This document shows positions 17,862-26,558 of a stretch of 64,000 nt of DNA, in pieces. Each line of letters starts with the position of its first letter. Within the stretch, counting starts at the first letter, position 1. The notes beneath the pieces were generated by a model, which worked only from the letters and a program-made list of their open reading frames with translations, was not told where the DNA came from and ran no database searches. This stretch comes from Calditerrivibrio nitroreducens DSM 19672 (lineage in GTDB: Bacteria; Chrysiogenota; Deferribacteres; Deferribacterales; Calditerrivibrionaceae): the NCBI RefSeq assembly GCF_000183405.1, contig NC_014758.1:806001-870000 (forward strand). Direction: 5' to 3'. The position numbers and the translations under genes are program-made.

Positions 17862-17890
17862 TTGCAAATAAATAAATTATATGATATATT
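17862..17890 (+). promoter_or_regulatory. Promoter of cheV
   Basis: TTGCAA (17862-17867) and TATATT (17885-17890) are 17 bases apart and lie just after the previous stop codon. The ribosome site AAGGGGG precedes the ATG at 17908. Confidence 0.55.
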
Positions 17891-17907
17891 GTGACTAAGG
17901 GGGTGTT

Positions 17908-18795
17908 ATGGCGTTAGATCACAATATTTTACTTGAAGTGGGTACGAATGAGTTTGAGGTGGTTGAGTTTATTATAAGAGGCGAGAGAGACAATTACTAT
18001 GGTATTAATGTGGCAAAGGTGCGGGAGATTATAAAGTTTCCCGATGTGATACATGTCCCGGAGGCACATCCTGCTATAGTGGGCACGGCAAATGTCCGAA
18101 ATAAGATCATTCCCATAATCAATCTTGCCTATTGGCTCAATATTAAATACGACTACGACCCTTCCACCGCAAAGGTGATAATTACCTATTTTAATCTTCA
18201 ATACAACGGATTTATAGTGGATGACATAACACGCATCCACAGAGTAACCTGGGCTGACATAAAAGATTATGCCACCATTTCCGATTTTCAGCTGGCCAAT
18301 TCTGTCTTGGGGGTGGTGAATATAAACAACAGGCTTGTGCAGCTTCTTGATTTTGAAAAGATCATTTCGGAGATAAACCCCAATACAAAGATGGTGAATG
18401 TGGAGATAGATTATTCCAAATCAGATTTAAGATCAAAAAAACATGTATTTCTGGCGGAGGATTCCGACGTAATCCGAAAGCTTTTGGTGAGGAACCTTGA
18501 AGGTGCCGGGTACAGGGTAACTGCTTTTGAGAATGGTAGGAAATTGCTCGATGCTATAGGTAAATCGAATCCAGACATAATTGTAACAGATCTTGAGATG
18601 CCGGTGGCTGATGGTACCTTTTTGATAAAAACATTGCGAAGTACCGATAGATTTAAGCATACCCCCATTGTAGTATTTTCATCTCTTGCCAGTGAGGAGA
18701 ATGAAAAAAAAGTTCTGGGGATTGGGGCAAATGCCTTCATCGGTAAGCCTGATATGAGTATAATGATAAATACTCTTGATAAATTAGTTTTATAA
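17908..18795 (+). CDS. cheV: CheV-type chemotaxis coupling protein (CheW domain plus receiver)
   Basis: A 295-residue protein. Residues about 15-155 are a CheW-like coupling domain (YYGINVAKVREIIKFP, then GTANVRNKIIPIINLAYWL). Residues about 175-295 are a receiver domain with FLAEDSDVIRKLL, the phospho-acceptor in VTDLEMPVADG, VVFSS and GKPD. CheV proteins link chemoreceptors to CheA and may act as a phosphate sink or adaptation element. A chemoreceptor, flagellin and flaG lie within 7 kb, which supports a motility role. Confidence 0.9.
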   Translation: MALDHNILLEVGTNEFEVVEFIIRGERDNYYGINVAKVREIIKFPDVIHVPEAHPAIVGTANVRNKIIPIINLAYWLNIKYDYDPSTAKVIITYFNLQYNGFIVDDITRIHRVTWADIKDYATISDFQLANSVLGVVNINNRLVQLLDFEKIISEINPNTKMVNVEIDYSKSDLRSKKHVFLAEDSDVIRKLLVRNLEGAGYRVTAFENGRKLLDAIGKSNPDIIVTDLEMPVADGTFLIKTLRSTDRFKHTPIVVFSSLASEENEKKVLGIGANAFIGKPDMSIMINTLDKLVL

Positions 18796-18805
18796 GGAGA
18801 TGCTA

Positions 18806-19570
18806 ATGAAAAGATTTATTTACCTCTTGCCTGTGCTGTTTTTGTGTGCTTGTGCCACCGATGATATTGCTCTTTTGAAAAAGAGTGTAAGTGAGCTAAA
18901 CAGTCAGAATATGGAATTGAAAAAAGAGATTGCAGACCTTAAAACTGGTCTAACGGAGCAGGATAGAAAAATTAAGACGGTAAATGAGGATATCAGACTC
19001 AATGCTGAGGCTGTGATTACACTGAAGTCTGATTTAAAATCTATGGAGACAAGATTGAATGATAAGATAAAAGCTATCGAAGCTCAGCTCCCCCAATCTA
19101 AAGCCCAAAAGGTAGAGCAGGTTCAACAGAAGATACAATCTTCCCAATCCGATTCAAACAAGGTATATATAGAGGATAATATAGCTGACAAGGCTACTTT
19201 ATACAATCTGGCTATGGAGCTTTACAAAAGTGGACGTTACGAAGAGAGTATTGATAAATTTAGATCTTTTACGGTGAGATTCCCATCCGATTCACTTGCG
19301 GACAATTCCCTTTACTGGATGGGTGAAAGCTATCTAAATCTGAATAACTTAGAAAAAGCTGCTGAATCTTTCAGGAATGTTATAGAAAATTATCCACAGG
19401 AGAACAAAGTCCCTGATGCTATGTACAAGCTGGGGGTTACCCTTGATAAGTTGGGTAAAAGAAACGAAGCAGTGGATATACTTAAAAAACTGATTTTAAA
19501 TTTTAAATATTCAGATATTGCAAATACAGCCAAAAGCAAATTAATAGAATGGGGAGTAAAAGATGAATAG
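18806..19570 (+). CDS. CpoB/YbgF-like Tol-Pal-associated lipoprotein
   Basis: A protein of about 254 residues. The signal peptide MKRFIYLLPVLFLCAC carries a lipobox-like end. Residues about 20-105 form a coiled coil, and residues about 130-254 hold three TPR-like repeats typical of YbgF/CpoB (YNLAMELYKSGRYEESIDKF, ESYLNLNNLEKAAESFRNV, KLGVTLDKLGKRNEAVDILK). CpoB links peptidoglycan synthesis with outer-membrane constriction through Tol-Pal. An upstream ATG at 18800 abuts the AAGGAG ribosome site and is rejected in favour of 18806. It overlaps the next LysM gene by 8 bases. Confidence 0.82.
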   Translation: MKRFIYLLPVLFLCACATDDIALLKKSVSELNSQNMELKKEIADLKTGLTEQDRKIKTVNEDIRLNAEAVITLKSDLKSMETRLNDKIKAIEAQLPQSKAQKVEQVQQKIQSSQSDSNKVYIEDNIADKATLYNLAMELYKSGRYEESIDKFRSFTVRFPSDSLADNSLYWMGESYLNLNNLEKAAESFRNVIENYPQENKVPDAMYKLGVTLDKLGKRNEAVDILKKLILNFKYSDIANTAKSKLIEWGVKDE

Positions 19571-20618
19571 GTTATTCTACTTCTTAGCTATTTTTTTGAT
19601 TTCGGGGCTTGTATTTGCGGATATAAATTATGAGATCAAAAAAGGCGATACCCTTTGGGGTATATCTAAGAGGTTTTATAAAAACCCTTTTAAATGGCCT
19701 GTAATCTGGAAGTATAACACCTACATCAGTAATCCGGATCTTATATATCCCAAAAAGTTTGTCATCATACCACTTAAATCCAGAGCAGACAAAGAAAGTA
19801 CAGGTTATGCGGAGATAGACTTATCTAAGTTTGAAAGATTGACTGATGCAGCAGGTCAATTTACTCCTGAAAATTCCATAGCTTTAAAGGAGGATCCAGA
19901 TACATTAAAGAGTTTGGGGTTTATCAGGCAAACCTCACCTGAAGTAAAAGATAATGAAAAATTTGAACATATTAAAAGGGTGTTGGGTTTTTATAAAGAT
20001 GGGCAGTATGAACTGGTATTTGAGTCTCCTATCACTTCAGAGGTGGTGAGTATACAGGATGGGAAATTCAATGCTGCGGATGGTGATATTGTGTATGTAG
20101 TCTCTGAAAAAAGCCTTCTGGTGGGGGATAAAGTGGTATTCCTTGAGCCATTAAAATCAGAGGATAAGTTCGTGGTGTATAGTTATGCTGGAGAAGGGGT
20201 GGTTTATAAAAAAAGTGGAAATAGCTATCAAGTAAGAACCACAAAAGTATATGACGCCATTAGAAGTGGGCTAAAAGTGGTGGACTATATAAAAAATGAT
20301 TTTCCAATGCCTGTGGAATTTGTAAAAACCGATCTTGATAAAAAAGGGGTTATAATCGGTATGCAACAGAACTCTTCCATGTCCGGTCAGGGGTATACTG
20401 CAGTTTTAAATATTGGTAAAAATAGCGGAATAAAGCCCGGGGATATTTTTTCCATTTACAGGTATGCGGAGGAAGGTGGCTTTAAAAATAAAGTTGTTGT
20501 GGGGGAAGGGGTGGTGGTATACGCTCAAGATAGATATGCTACGCTTGCAATTCTTTCAAACAAACAGGAGATTATGGAGGGGGATCTGGTGTCCCTCGAC
20601 ATGGTGGCGTTGCAGTAG
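19563..20618 (+). CDS. Secreted LysM-domain protein
   Basis: A 351-residue protein with signal peptide (MNRLFYFLAIFLISGLVFA), then a LysM module at about 22-75 that begins YEIKKGDTLWGISKRFY and includes KWPVIWKYN. A long beta-rich C-terminal part without cysteines ends in repeated EGDLV/KPGDI-type turns. Similar LysM proteins are encoded next to ybgF-like genes in several deep-branching Gram-negative phyla and probably bind peptidoglycan in the periplasm. The C-terminal domain is not recognised. Confidence 0.75.
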   Translation: MNRLFYFLAIFLISGLVFADINYEIKKGDTLWGISKRFYKNPFKWPVIWKYNTYISNPDLIYPKKFVIIPLKSRADKESTGYAEIDLSKFERLTDAAGQFTPENSIALKEDPDTLKSLGFIRQTSPEVKDNEKFEHIKRVLGFYKDGQYELVFESPITSEVVSIQDGKFNAADGDIVYVVSEKSLLVGDKVVFLEPLKSEDKFVVYSYAGEGVVYKKSGNSYQVRTTKVYDAIRSGLKVVDYIKNDFPMPVEFVKTDLDKKGVIIGMQQNSSMSGQGYTAVLNIGKNSGIKPGDIFSIYRYAEEGGFKNKVVVGEGVVVYAQDRYATLAILSNKQEIMEGDLVSLDMVALQ

Positions 20619-20678
20619 TTTTGAAAAAAGTGCTTGCAAAAATCTAAAAAATAATGTAGAAGTCTAATTCCCCAAGAC

Positions 20679-20769
20679 GGAGGAGTGGCCGAGTGGTTTA
20701 AGGCACCTGTCTTGAAAACAGGCGTGGGTTGATAGCCCACCGTGGGTTCGAATCCTACCTCCTCCGCCA
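20679..20769 (+). tRNA. tRNA-Ser (anticodon UGA), with encoded CCA
   Basis: A 91-nt class II tRNA. Acceptor arms GGAGGAG and CTCCTCC pair perfectly, followed by discriminator G and CCA. The anticodon arm CTGTCTTGAAAACAG gives UGA, a long variable arm (GTGGGTT/AGCCCAC) marks it as serine, and the T-arm GTGGGTTCGAATCCTAC is intact. Confidence 0.95.
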
Positions 20770-20823
20770 TATCTATTACATCTTTTTCATCCTGTAAATT
20801 TTTTATGGTGTCAAAAAAAATCC

Positions 20824-20850
20824 TAAAGTTTTTCTATTTTGTTACGATAG
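20824..20850 (+). promoter_or_regulatory. Sigma-28 (FliA)-type promoter
   Basis: TAAAGTTT (20824-20831), an 11-base spacer and TACGATAG (20843-20850) match the flagellar sigma-28 consensus TAAAGTTT-N11-GCCGATAA in the whole -35 and in the CGATA core of the -10. It lies 325 bases upstream of flagellin, with an intrinsic terminator in between. Confidence 0.6.
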
Positions 20851-20856
20851 GTAGAT

Positions 20857-20962
20857 TAAGAAAAGAAAGATGGGTATAAAAACCCTGAGTTGCTTGAAAT
20901 AGCTAAAAAAGGTGCTGAAACAATCAGGCCGATGTTGGTGAATAACCGCATCGGCCTTTTTT
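20857..20962 (+). ncRNA. Candidate sigma-28-dependent small RNA, or flagellin leader attenuator
   Basis: The stretch between the sigma-28-type promoter and the terminator at 20926-20962 would give an RNA of about 105 nt. It has no start codon with a ribosome site. A frame through it (from about 20864) lacks any start and begins after a TAA. No Rfam family is recognised. The rest of the 20770-21174 gap holds a low-complexity GTTGTAGAG-like stretch (about 21050-21096) and the flagellin leader. Confidence 0.4.
20926..20962 (+). terminator. Intrinsic terminator upstream of flagellin
   Basis: A 9-bp perfect stem, AGGCCGATG (20926-20934) with CATCGGCCT (20949-20957), is followed by TTTTTT. It ends whatever starts at the sigma-28-type promoter, or attenuates read-through into flagellin. 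Confidence 0.8.
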
Positions 20963-21131
20963 GTTTGCAAAAGTCTAAAATAGCCATGGAGATAATCCGG
21001 GCAAAAAGATAGATGCAGGAGGTGATGGAAAAAGGTGAGTAGTGGTTGGTAAAGTTTGTAGAAGTTGTAGAGGTTTTAGAGGTTGTGGAGTTTATAGTAG
21101 TCTAAAAGAGAAAACGAAAAAAATTTAAATA

Positions 21132-21168
21132 TGGGCATGGAAGCCCAAATAAAAACAAAACATGGAGG
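21132..21168 (+). promoter_or_regulatory. Flagellin leader hairpin with CsrA-type GGA motifs
   Basis: TGGGC (21132-21136) and GCCCA (21143-21147) close a 6-base loop ATGGAA that exposes GGA. A second ATGGAGG (21162-21168) forms the flagellin ribosome site. One hairpin GGA plus one GGA at the Shine-Dalgarno is the arrangement CsrA uses on Bacillus hag. Binding here is inferred. Confidence 0.4.
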
Positions 21169-21174
21169 TATGTT

Positions 21175-23511
21175 ATGGCAATGATAATTTACAACAACAT
21201 CCCATCTTTGACAGCTCAAAGATATGTTGGTATATCCAACACAAATTTAGCTAAGTCCCTTGAAAAACTTTCCTCTGGTTTGAGGATAAACCATGCATCT
21301 GATGATGCATCAGGGCTCGCAATTTCTGAAAAATTAAGGGGACAGATCAGCGGTCTTAAAAGGGCAGCAATGAATGCTCAGGACGGTATATCAATGCTGC
21401 AGACTGCAGAAGGTGCTATGGGCGAAGTGCACAGCATCCTTCAAAGGATGAGGGAGCTTGCAGTTCAGGCATCAAACGGTATCTACACCACAAACGACCG
21501 TAAATATATTCAGGATGAAGTAGACCAGCTGAAATCTGAGATAAACCGTATATCTGCTTCCACAGAGTTCAACACCAAAAAGCTCCTAAACGGTGACGCC
21601 ACAGCTCTCTGGTCAGCTGATAGCAACAAGCTTGATACAATAATAAGAGGCAGAGTGGCAGAAGGTAACTACAACATCACAGTGGATGCCACACCAGGTC
21701 AAAACTACATCTACAAAACAGATGTAATGACCCTCAAAGATGGTGCATACGCAGCGGAATTTGTGGAAGGCCAAAACGGTATATCTGCAAGGAAGATTAC
21801 CGATGTCAATGGTTTGAATAGAACTATAAATAATACCAGTGTTTATACAGTTGATGTTGTAACCACTAATTTAAACAGTGCAGCTGGTACCGGTTTTTCA
21901 GGAGTCATAGCTACATATGCTGTTTCATCAGCGACATCTTTAAGTAATGCCGCAATGGATACTGCAAGTAGTACTGTAGCTAATTTAACTACAGGGTATT
22001 ATGAAATAGAGGCACTGGCTTCCTTCACAGGTGGAGGTACTGCTGTAGCTACATTTGGAAGTGCCCTTAGAGTAAGATTTTACAACGCAACAAATGGAAC
22101 CCTTTCAGATTGGACTAATTTTGATGTTTCAAGAAGCAGTGGTGGTACTTTATATACTAATATTAGCTTGGGTGGTAACTCTCTTAGGCTAACTCTCGGT
22201 AGTAATACAGTTACAGCTGGGGATAAGGTTCTATTCCAGGTGTCGAATTTCGATACGTTGAATGTTTCAGCTAATGCTTCAACGACTGGTGCTGCCAATG
22301 TTTCAATAGTCGACTCGTATGGTAAGACTCATGTAAGGCGGGAGATCAATAATTTTGTTTCTTCTTCAGAGTATAGGACAACGCAATTTTATATTGCGGA
22401 GATGAACTCTGCCAATGGTTCAGTAAATTATGGTAGCTTCAAGCTCGAGATGGGTAAGATGATGCCAGCTCAGACAGGTCAGCTAAAGTTTGAAGTGGCT
22501 GGTCCTGGGGATAGGGCTACAGATTTTACTCAGCTAAAAGATATCGCAAGATTTGTGAATGCCGACGGTAGAAATATATTTGACAATACTCAGGCTCTCA
22601 CAATCTTTGGTAATGGAAAGTCCACCACCATATACCTTGAAGGTAGTGATACTATAAAAGATTTTGAAGATAAGTTGACCTCTGCAATTAAAGATGGTCT
22701 GGGTATGGGTAATGATGATGTCAATTCTGTGAATGATCATCTCGTGGACTATGTAAAAAGCGGTACCTCCGGTACACCTCAGGCTGTGGCTGGTACTTTT
22801 GTCATCCAGTCTGCACTGCTTGGTGAAGACAGTAGATTGTCATTCATTGGTGACCAGGCTCTGATAGATGGCTTATCTCTTGCCACTATTCAGCAAGGTA
22901 AAAACTCTGAGCTTAATATAACTGTGACAAACGCACATACTGGTGAAACTATCGGATCAGATGTGGTAAACGACTACACATTAAAAAATATTATAAAAGG
23001 TGTAGATGTAAAAATCGATAGTAGTGTGGATGTAACTTCTTCATGGAATAACACAGGTAAGAAAATTACCTTTGTCTCCAAAGCTGGCACAGAGTCTATG
23101 AAGCTTCACCTTGTGGATAATGCTACAGAGCTTCAGATAGGTGCAAACGAAGGTCAAACCATCGAGGCATATGTGACACAGCTTGATACCAAGTCTCTCG
23201 GTTTAAATGATGTATATATGGTAAGCCAGGAGCTTGCTCAGAAGTCTATTACAAAAATAGACAGAGCTATTGAAATGGTATCAGGTATGAGGGCTACTAT
23301 AGGTGCTCAGGTCAATAGACTTGAATACGCTATCAGCAACCTGAATGTAACAAGAGAAAACTTAGTAGCTGCTGAATCCAGGATCCGTGACCTTGATGTG
23401 GCTGCTGAAATGGCTACCTTTACAAGATGGCAGATTCTCAACCAGTCTGGTACTGCAATGCTTGCTCAGGCTAATCAGCTTCCACAGTTGGCACTTCAGC
23501 TTTTGAGGTAA
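21175..23511 (+). CDS. fliC: Flagellin, unusually large
   Basis: A 778-residue flagellin. Residues 1-150 are the conserved D0/D1 region (LEKLSSGLRINHASDDASGL, then LQRMRELAVQASNG). The last about 95 residues are the matching C-terminal helices (VTRENLVAAESRIRDLDVAA; QANQLPQLALQLLR). The central 540 residues are a Thr/Ser/Ala/Gly-rich beta-strand insert, exposed on the filament surface. Typical flagellins are 270-500 residues. The ATG at 21175 has GGAGG 6 bases upstream. No cysteine was seen. The protein polymerises into the filament after type III export. Confidence 0.95.
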   Translation: MAMIIYNNIPSLTAQRYVGISNTNLAKSLEKLSSGLRINHASDDASGLAISEKLRGQISGLKRAAMNAQDGISMLQTAEGAMGEVHSILQRMRELAVQASNGIYTTNDRKYIQDEVDQLKSEINRISASTEFNTKKLLNGDATALWSADSNKLDTIIRGRVAEGNYNITVDATPGQNYIYKTDVMTLKDGAYAAEFVEGQNGISARKITDVNGLNRTINNTSVYTVDVVTTNLNSAAGTGFSGVIATYAVSSATSLSNAAMDTASSTVANLTTGYYEIEALASFTGGGTAVATFGSALRVRFYNATNGTLSDWTNFDVSRSSGGTLYTNISLGGNSLRLTLGSNTVTAGDKVLFQVSNFDTLNVSANASTTGAANVSIVDSYGKTHVRREINNFVSSSEYRTTQFYIAEMNSANGSVNYGSFKLEMGKMMPAQTGQLKFEVAGPGDRATDFTQLKDIARFVNADGRNIFDNTQALTIFGNGKSTTIYLEGSDTIKDFEDKLTSAIKDGLGMGNDDVNSVNDHLVDYVKSGTSGTPQAVAGTFVIQSALLGEDSRLSFIGDQALIDGLSLATIQQGKNSELNITVTNAHTGETIGSDVVNDYTLKNIIKGVDVKIDSSVDVTSSWNNTGKKITFVSKAGTESMKLHLVDNATELQIGANEGQTIEAYVTQLDTKSLGLNDVYMVSQELAQKSITKIDRAIEMVSGMRATIGAQVNRLEYAISNLNVTRENLVAAESRIRDLDVAAEMATFTRWQILNQSGTAMLAQANQLPQLALQLLR

Positions 23512-23526
23512 TAAAGTTTTCGTAGA

Positions 23527-23546
23527 GAAGGGGGATATCCCCCTTC
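23527..23546. terminator. Perfect 20-bp palindrome between flagellin and flaG
   Basis: GAAGGGGGATATCCCCCTTC is fully self-complementary but is not followed by a T-run. It could stabilise the 3' end of flagellin mRNA or partly stop transcription, lowering flaG expression relative to flagellin. Confidence 0.5.
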
Positions 23547-23575
23547 CTACATTTTAAAAAGGCAGGTGATGGTAT

Positions 23576-23920
23576 ATGATAGAGGCTTTAAAAACAGTTA
23601 CTGTTGATATGGTTTCAAAAGATCTTCAGATTACCTCACAACAGCAAAAAAAAGCCGAATCGATTGGGCTGCAGGTGGGTAAGCAGAAAGAAGCCTCTGA
23701 AAAAGAACTGCAAAAAGCTGTAGATGAGATAAATGATGCTTTCAAAAGCATGAATATACAAAGGCAGTTTGTGATAGACAAAGATACAGAACAGGTGGTG
23801 GTAAAGATACTCGATTCAGACAAGAATGAGGTGATAAGGCAGATACCATCAGAGGATGCTCTGAGGATCAGCAAAAATATAAAAGAGATGATCGGATTAC
23901 TCTTTGATAGCAAATCATAG
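23576..23920 (+). CDS. flaG: FlaG family flagellar protein
   Basis: A 114-residue protein with a variable, charged N-terminal half and the conserved FlaG C-terminus: DEINDAFKSMNIQRQFVIDK (about 47-66), VVVKILDSDKNEVIRQIPSE (about 70-90) and RISKNIKEMIG. FlaG proteins lie beside flagellin genes and affect filament length. It is 64 bases downstream of flagellin behind a palindrome, and a terminator follows. Confidence 0.88.
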   Translation: MIEALKTVTVDMVSKDLQITSQQQKKAESIGLQVGKQKEASEKELQKAVDEINDAFKSMNIQRQFVIDKDTEQVVVKILDSDKNEVIRQIPSEDALRISKNIKEMIGLLFDSKS

Positions 23921-23957
23921 GACCAGCCTATGATGGATAAGGGTAAAAAAATCCCTC

Positions 23958-23995
23958 CCCCCTACTTACATAACTGTAAATAGGGGGTTTTTGTT
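23958..23995 (+). terminator. Intrinsic terminator of the flagellin-flaG unit
   Basis: CCCCCTA (23958-23964) pairs with TAGGGGG (23981-23987), and an inner TTACA/TGTAA continues the stem. TTTTTGTTTTT follows. Confidence 0.8.
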
Positions 23996-24201
23996 TTTCA
24001 TGATATCTAAGGTCAGCTGCAGGTGAATAATGACAAACAACAATGTAAGGTTGAACCCATAGGGGTAGATCAACGTGTCTGCCATTATAACTTATATGGT
24101 GGCAAAGATGTAGGATAGGGCGCATATGTAGATTAGTCCTTACAATATCAAAATGAAAGATATTGTGGGCAAAAGATTAAATGACGGCAGCAAGAAAGCT
24201 A

Positions 24202-24230
24202 TTGACAAAAAAGAAATAAATGTATAATAT
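24202..24230 (+). promoter_or_regulatory. Promoter of tRNA-Gly, in the 23996-24242 gap
   Basis: TTGACA (24202-24207) is followed by overlapping -10 candidates TATAAT (15-base spacer) and TAATAT (24225-24230, 17-base spacer). Upstream in the same gap is a 7-bp inverted repeat, CAATATC/GATATTG (24143-24165), of unknown meaning. No gene is seen there. Confidence 0.55.
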
Positions 24231-24242
24231 ACAACACTGTAT

Positions 24243-24315
24243 GCGGGTGTAGCTCAGTTGGTAGAGCATCAGCTTCCCAAGCTGAGGGTCACGGGTTCGA
24301 GTCCCGCCACCCGCT
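24243..24315 (+). tRNA. tRNA-Gly (anticodon CCC), CCA not encoded
   Basis: A 73-nt cloverleaf. Acceptor GCGGGTG/CACCCGC, D-arm GCTCAGTTGGTAGAGC, anticodon arm TCAGC-TTCCCAA-GCTGA giving CCC, and T-arm CGGGTTCGAGTCCCG. The discriminator is U and is followed directly by a T-run, so CCA must be added after transcription, unlike the tRNA-Ser in this window. Confidence 0.94.
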
Positions 24316-24487
24316 TTTTTATTCCTAAAACTGTATATCTCAACTAAAGCTTCATTTAAAGTATTCAAACACTTATAAATTTATATGAGCACACAGAACA
24401 GGGCAGACAGATAAGCCCGGTTGGAATAGATAGGTTTGGGTGAATTCATAAATTAAGGCAAACGCGTATGTTTCCATCTATAAGTAT

Positions 24488-24525
24488 AAAAAAGGTGGGT
24501 ATATCTATACGATATCCCACCTTTT
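24488..24525 (-). terminator. Intrinsic terminator of the chemoreceptor gene
   Basis: AAAGGTGGG (24491-24499) pairs with CCCACCTTT (24516-24524). Read on the minus strand, the stem ends in TTTTTT, 20 bases after the chemoreceptor stop. Confidence 0.75.
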
Positions 24526-24545
24526 CAGATCTGGTATATTAAAAA

Positions 24546-26168
24546 CTATACTCTAAACTTTTTAATCAAACTCAATAGCTCATTGGCAAGGCGGCCAAGG
24601 TTATCAGCGGCATTCAACACTTCATCGGCACTTAGGTTTGAATTATTGAGGGAGGTTGCAAGTGTGTTGATATCCACCGCCACCTGATCTGAGACTTTGC
24701 TCATCTGCTCCACAGATGATGCTACCTGCATGATCTTATTCTGCAAGTTTGATATTTCTGCCACTATCTCGTCAAGGGCATTTATCGCTTCCTTTGAGAG
24801 CTCCACACCCTCATCCACCCTATGGACACCGCTATCCATCTTTTCTACGGCAATCTGTACCTCTTTTTGAATACCTCTTATCATCTGCTCTATTTCGGAT
24901 GTGGCAGATTGTGTCCTTTCGGCAAGCTTTCTTACTTCGTCTGCCACCACAGCAAACCCCCTTCCATGTTCACCAGCCCTTGCAGCTTCTATTGCTGCAT
25001 TTAGTGCAAGTAGGTTTGTCTGGTCTGCTATATCCCTAATTACATTTGCTATCTCCCCTATCTGCTGAGATTTATCCCCAAGGGTGGCTACCACTTTTGA
25101 TGTCTCGAGCACTGTGTCTGCTATAGCCTGAACTTCATTTGTGGTTTTTTGTACGATATCTTTCCCTTTCAAAGCAAGTTCTGTAGTGTGATCTGCTGCT
25201 GTGGCCATCTCTGTGGCGTTCATTGCTATACCGGATACTGTCTGGGTCATCTCCTCTGCTGCAGTGGCGATCTGATTTGCTCTATCGTTTTGCTCAGATA
25301 TGGAGTTTTTATTCTCAATTGAGGTGCTATGGAGCTCTTCAGATGCGGCTGATATTGTGTCTGCAGAGGATCTTACATTCCCTATTACCTGTGAGAGCTC
25401 TTTGACCATTTTGGATGTATATCCCAATACGCTCTCTGGGGATGGGTTTTCCACTTTCATACTCAAATCCCCTTCAGCAACCTTTTTTAATATCTCTTTT
25501 ACAAATTCTGGTTCACCACCCAAAGGTTTAAACACTGCCCTAATCATAGTGAAACCGATGATTATAAATAGTAAAATATAGGCAGCTGTAGATATATAGA
25601 TAACGTATGATAAGATGGTTAAAGATTTTTCAGCATCGTTACTTTTGGATACCATCTCTTTTTCTTGGAAGGCGGCAAATGCTTCTACCGACTTTAAATA
25701 TTCATAATAGACAGATGGCAGGAGAGTAGCCATCTCTACAGAGGCTACTTCTACATTACCTCCATTTAGGTATTCAATGATCCTCTTTTGGGCATTTGCA
25801 TAAAGCTCTCTTTTCTTTTTGATATCATCTAAAAACTCTTTTCCTTGATTAGATGTTACAGATTGTTCGAGATTTTTTAATATATCTGCAATTTCGTTTC
25901 TTAGTGTTTCAATCTGTCTTATATGCTCTTTTGACTCACCCATACTAAAGCCTAAAACTGCATCCCGGAGATGGATCCCTATGGAATTTACTTTATTTAA
26001 GATTTTATTGGATAAGCTTACCTTTTCGTAATGATCATTCAATAATAGACCGATATCGTTTTTTACTTTTACAATCTGATATACTGAAAATATCTGAACC
26101 GCAGTTATGATTAACGTCATTACTATGATAGATGATATCAGCTTCTTTTTCAAGCTTTGTTTGTTCAT
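24546..26168 (-). CDS. Methyl-accepting chemotaxis protein
   Basis: A chemoreceptor of about 540 residues. It has an N-terminal membrane helix ([20 protein letters not shown]), a four-helix-bundle periplasmic sensor (about 40-185), a second helix (about 195-220), a HAMP-like linker and a long cytoplasmic coiled coil. The signalling tip is [20 protein letters not shown] followed by [20 protein letters not shown]. The frame can be opened 8 codons upstream, but GAGGTGA ahead of ATG at 26168 marks the start. It probably feeds CheA with CheV (encoded at 17.9 kb). The ligand is unknown. Confidence 0.92.
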   Translation of the reverse strand: MNKQSLKKKLISSIIVMTLIITAVQIFSVYQIVKVKNDIGLLLNDHYEKVSLSNKILNKVNSIGIHLRDAVLGFSMGESKEHIRQIETLRNEIADILKNLEQSVTSNQGKEFLDDIKKKRELYANAQKRIIEYLNGGNVEVASVEMATLLPSVYYEYLKSVEAFAAFQEKEMVSKSNDAEKSLTILSYVIYISTAAYILLFIIIGFTMIRAVFKPLGGEPEFVKEILKKVAEGDLSMKVENPSPESVLGYTSKMVKELSQVIGNVRSSADTISAASEELHSTSIENKNSISEQNDRANQIATAAEEMTQTVSGIAMNATEMATAADHTTELALKGKDIVQKTTNEVQAIADTVLETSKVVATLGDKSQQIGEIANVIRDIADQTNLLALNAAIEAARAGEHGRGFAVVADEVRKLAERTQSATSEIEQMIRGIQKEVQIAVEKMDSGVHRVDEGVELSKEAINALDEIVAEISNLQNKIMQVASSVEQMSKVSDQVAVDINTLATSLNNSNLSADEVLNAADNLGRLANELLSLIKKFRV

Positions 26169-26178
26169 TTTATCACCT

Positions 26179-26538
26179 CTAATTTTTTTCAAAAAATTTT
26201 TCTACAAATTCGTGATCATAAAGCCCAAGATACTCCCTTTGGGTCTTATATTCGTCTATATATTTCCCTTTTAAAGCTTTTAATCTATCGATCTCACCTT
26301 GGAGGGTAATAATTTTTTTATCGACTCTTTCCAAAAGCTCTTTAAATGTTTTTCTTTTTAAAAAAGATGAATTTTGTAATTTAATCTTTATTTTCGATGC
26401 GATTTTCCTTTCTCTATCAATCATCTGTTCTTTCTTTCGGAGCATCTCTATTGCAATTTCTATCCTTTTACCATAATCTGAAAGGGTCTCAGCTTTAAGC
26501 TGCTTTATCTCGGCATCAAGTTCAGTAAGATCAAACAT
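26179..26538 (-). CDS. Coiled-coil protein of unknown function
   Basis: A 119-residue, highly charged protein without signal peptide or cysteines. Most of it is predicted heptad-rich helix ([35 protein letters not shown]). It starts with GGAGG seven bases ahead of the ATG and ends about 10 bases before the chemoreceptor start, so the two are cotranscribed. The size and helical character recall small flagellar export chaperones such as FliJ, but no signature supports that. The promoter (minus strand TTGATT about 15 bases before TATAAA, near 26550-26575) overlaps the start of the divergent glycosylase gene. Confidence 0.65.
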   Translation of the reverse strand: MFDLTELDAEIKQLKAETLSDYGKRIEIAIEMLRKKEQMIDRERKIASKIKIKLQNSSFLKRKTFKELLERVDKKIITLQGEIDRLKALKGKYIDEYKTQREYLGLYDHEFVEKFFEKN

Positions 26539-26558
26539 GGAGGTTATTTATACCAAAT

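Noticed and set aside
20864-20999. Start-less frame downstream of tRNA-Ser with protein-like text (NPELLEIAKKGAETIRP)
   Set aside because: It begins right after an in-frame TAA, has no start codon with a ribosome site and runs through a terminator. It is at best a relic and is more simply noncoding.
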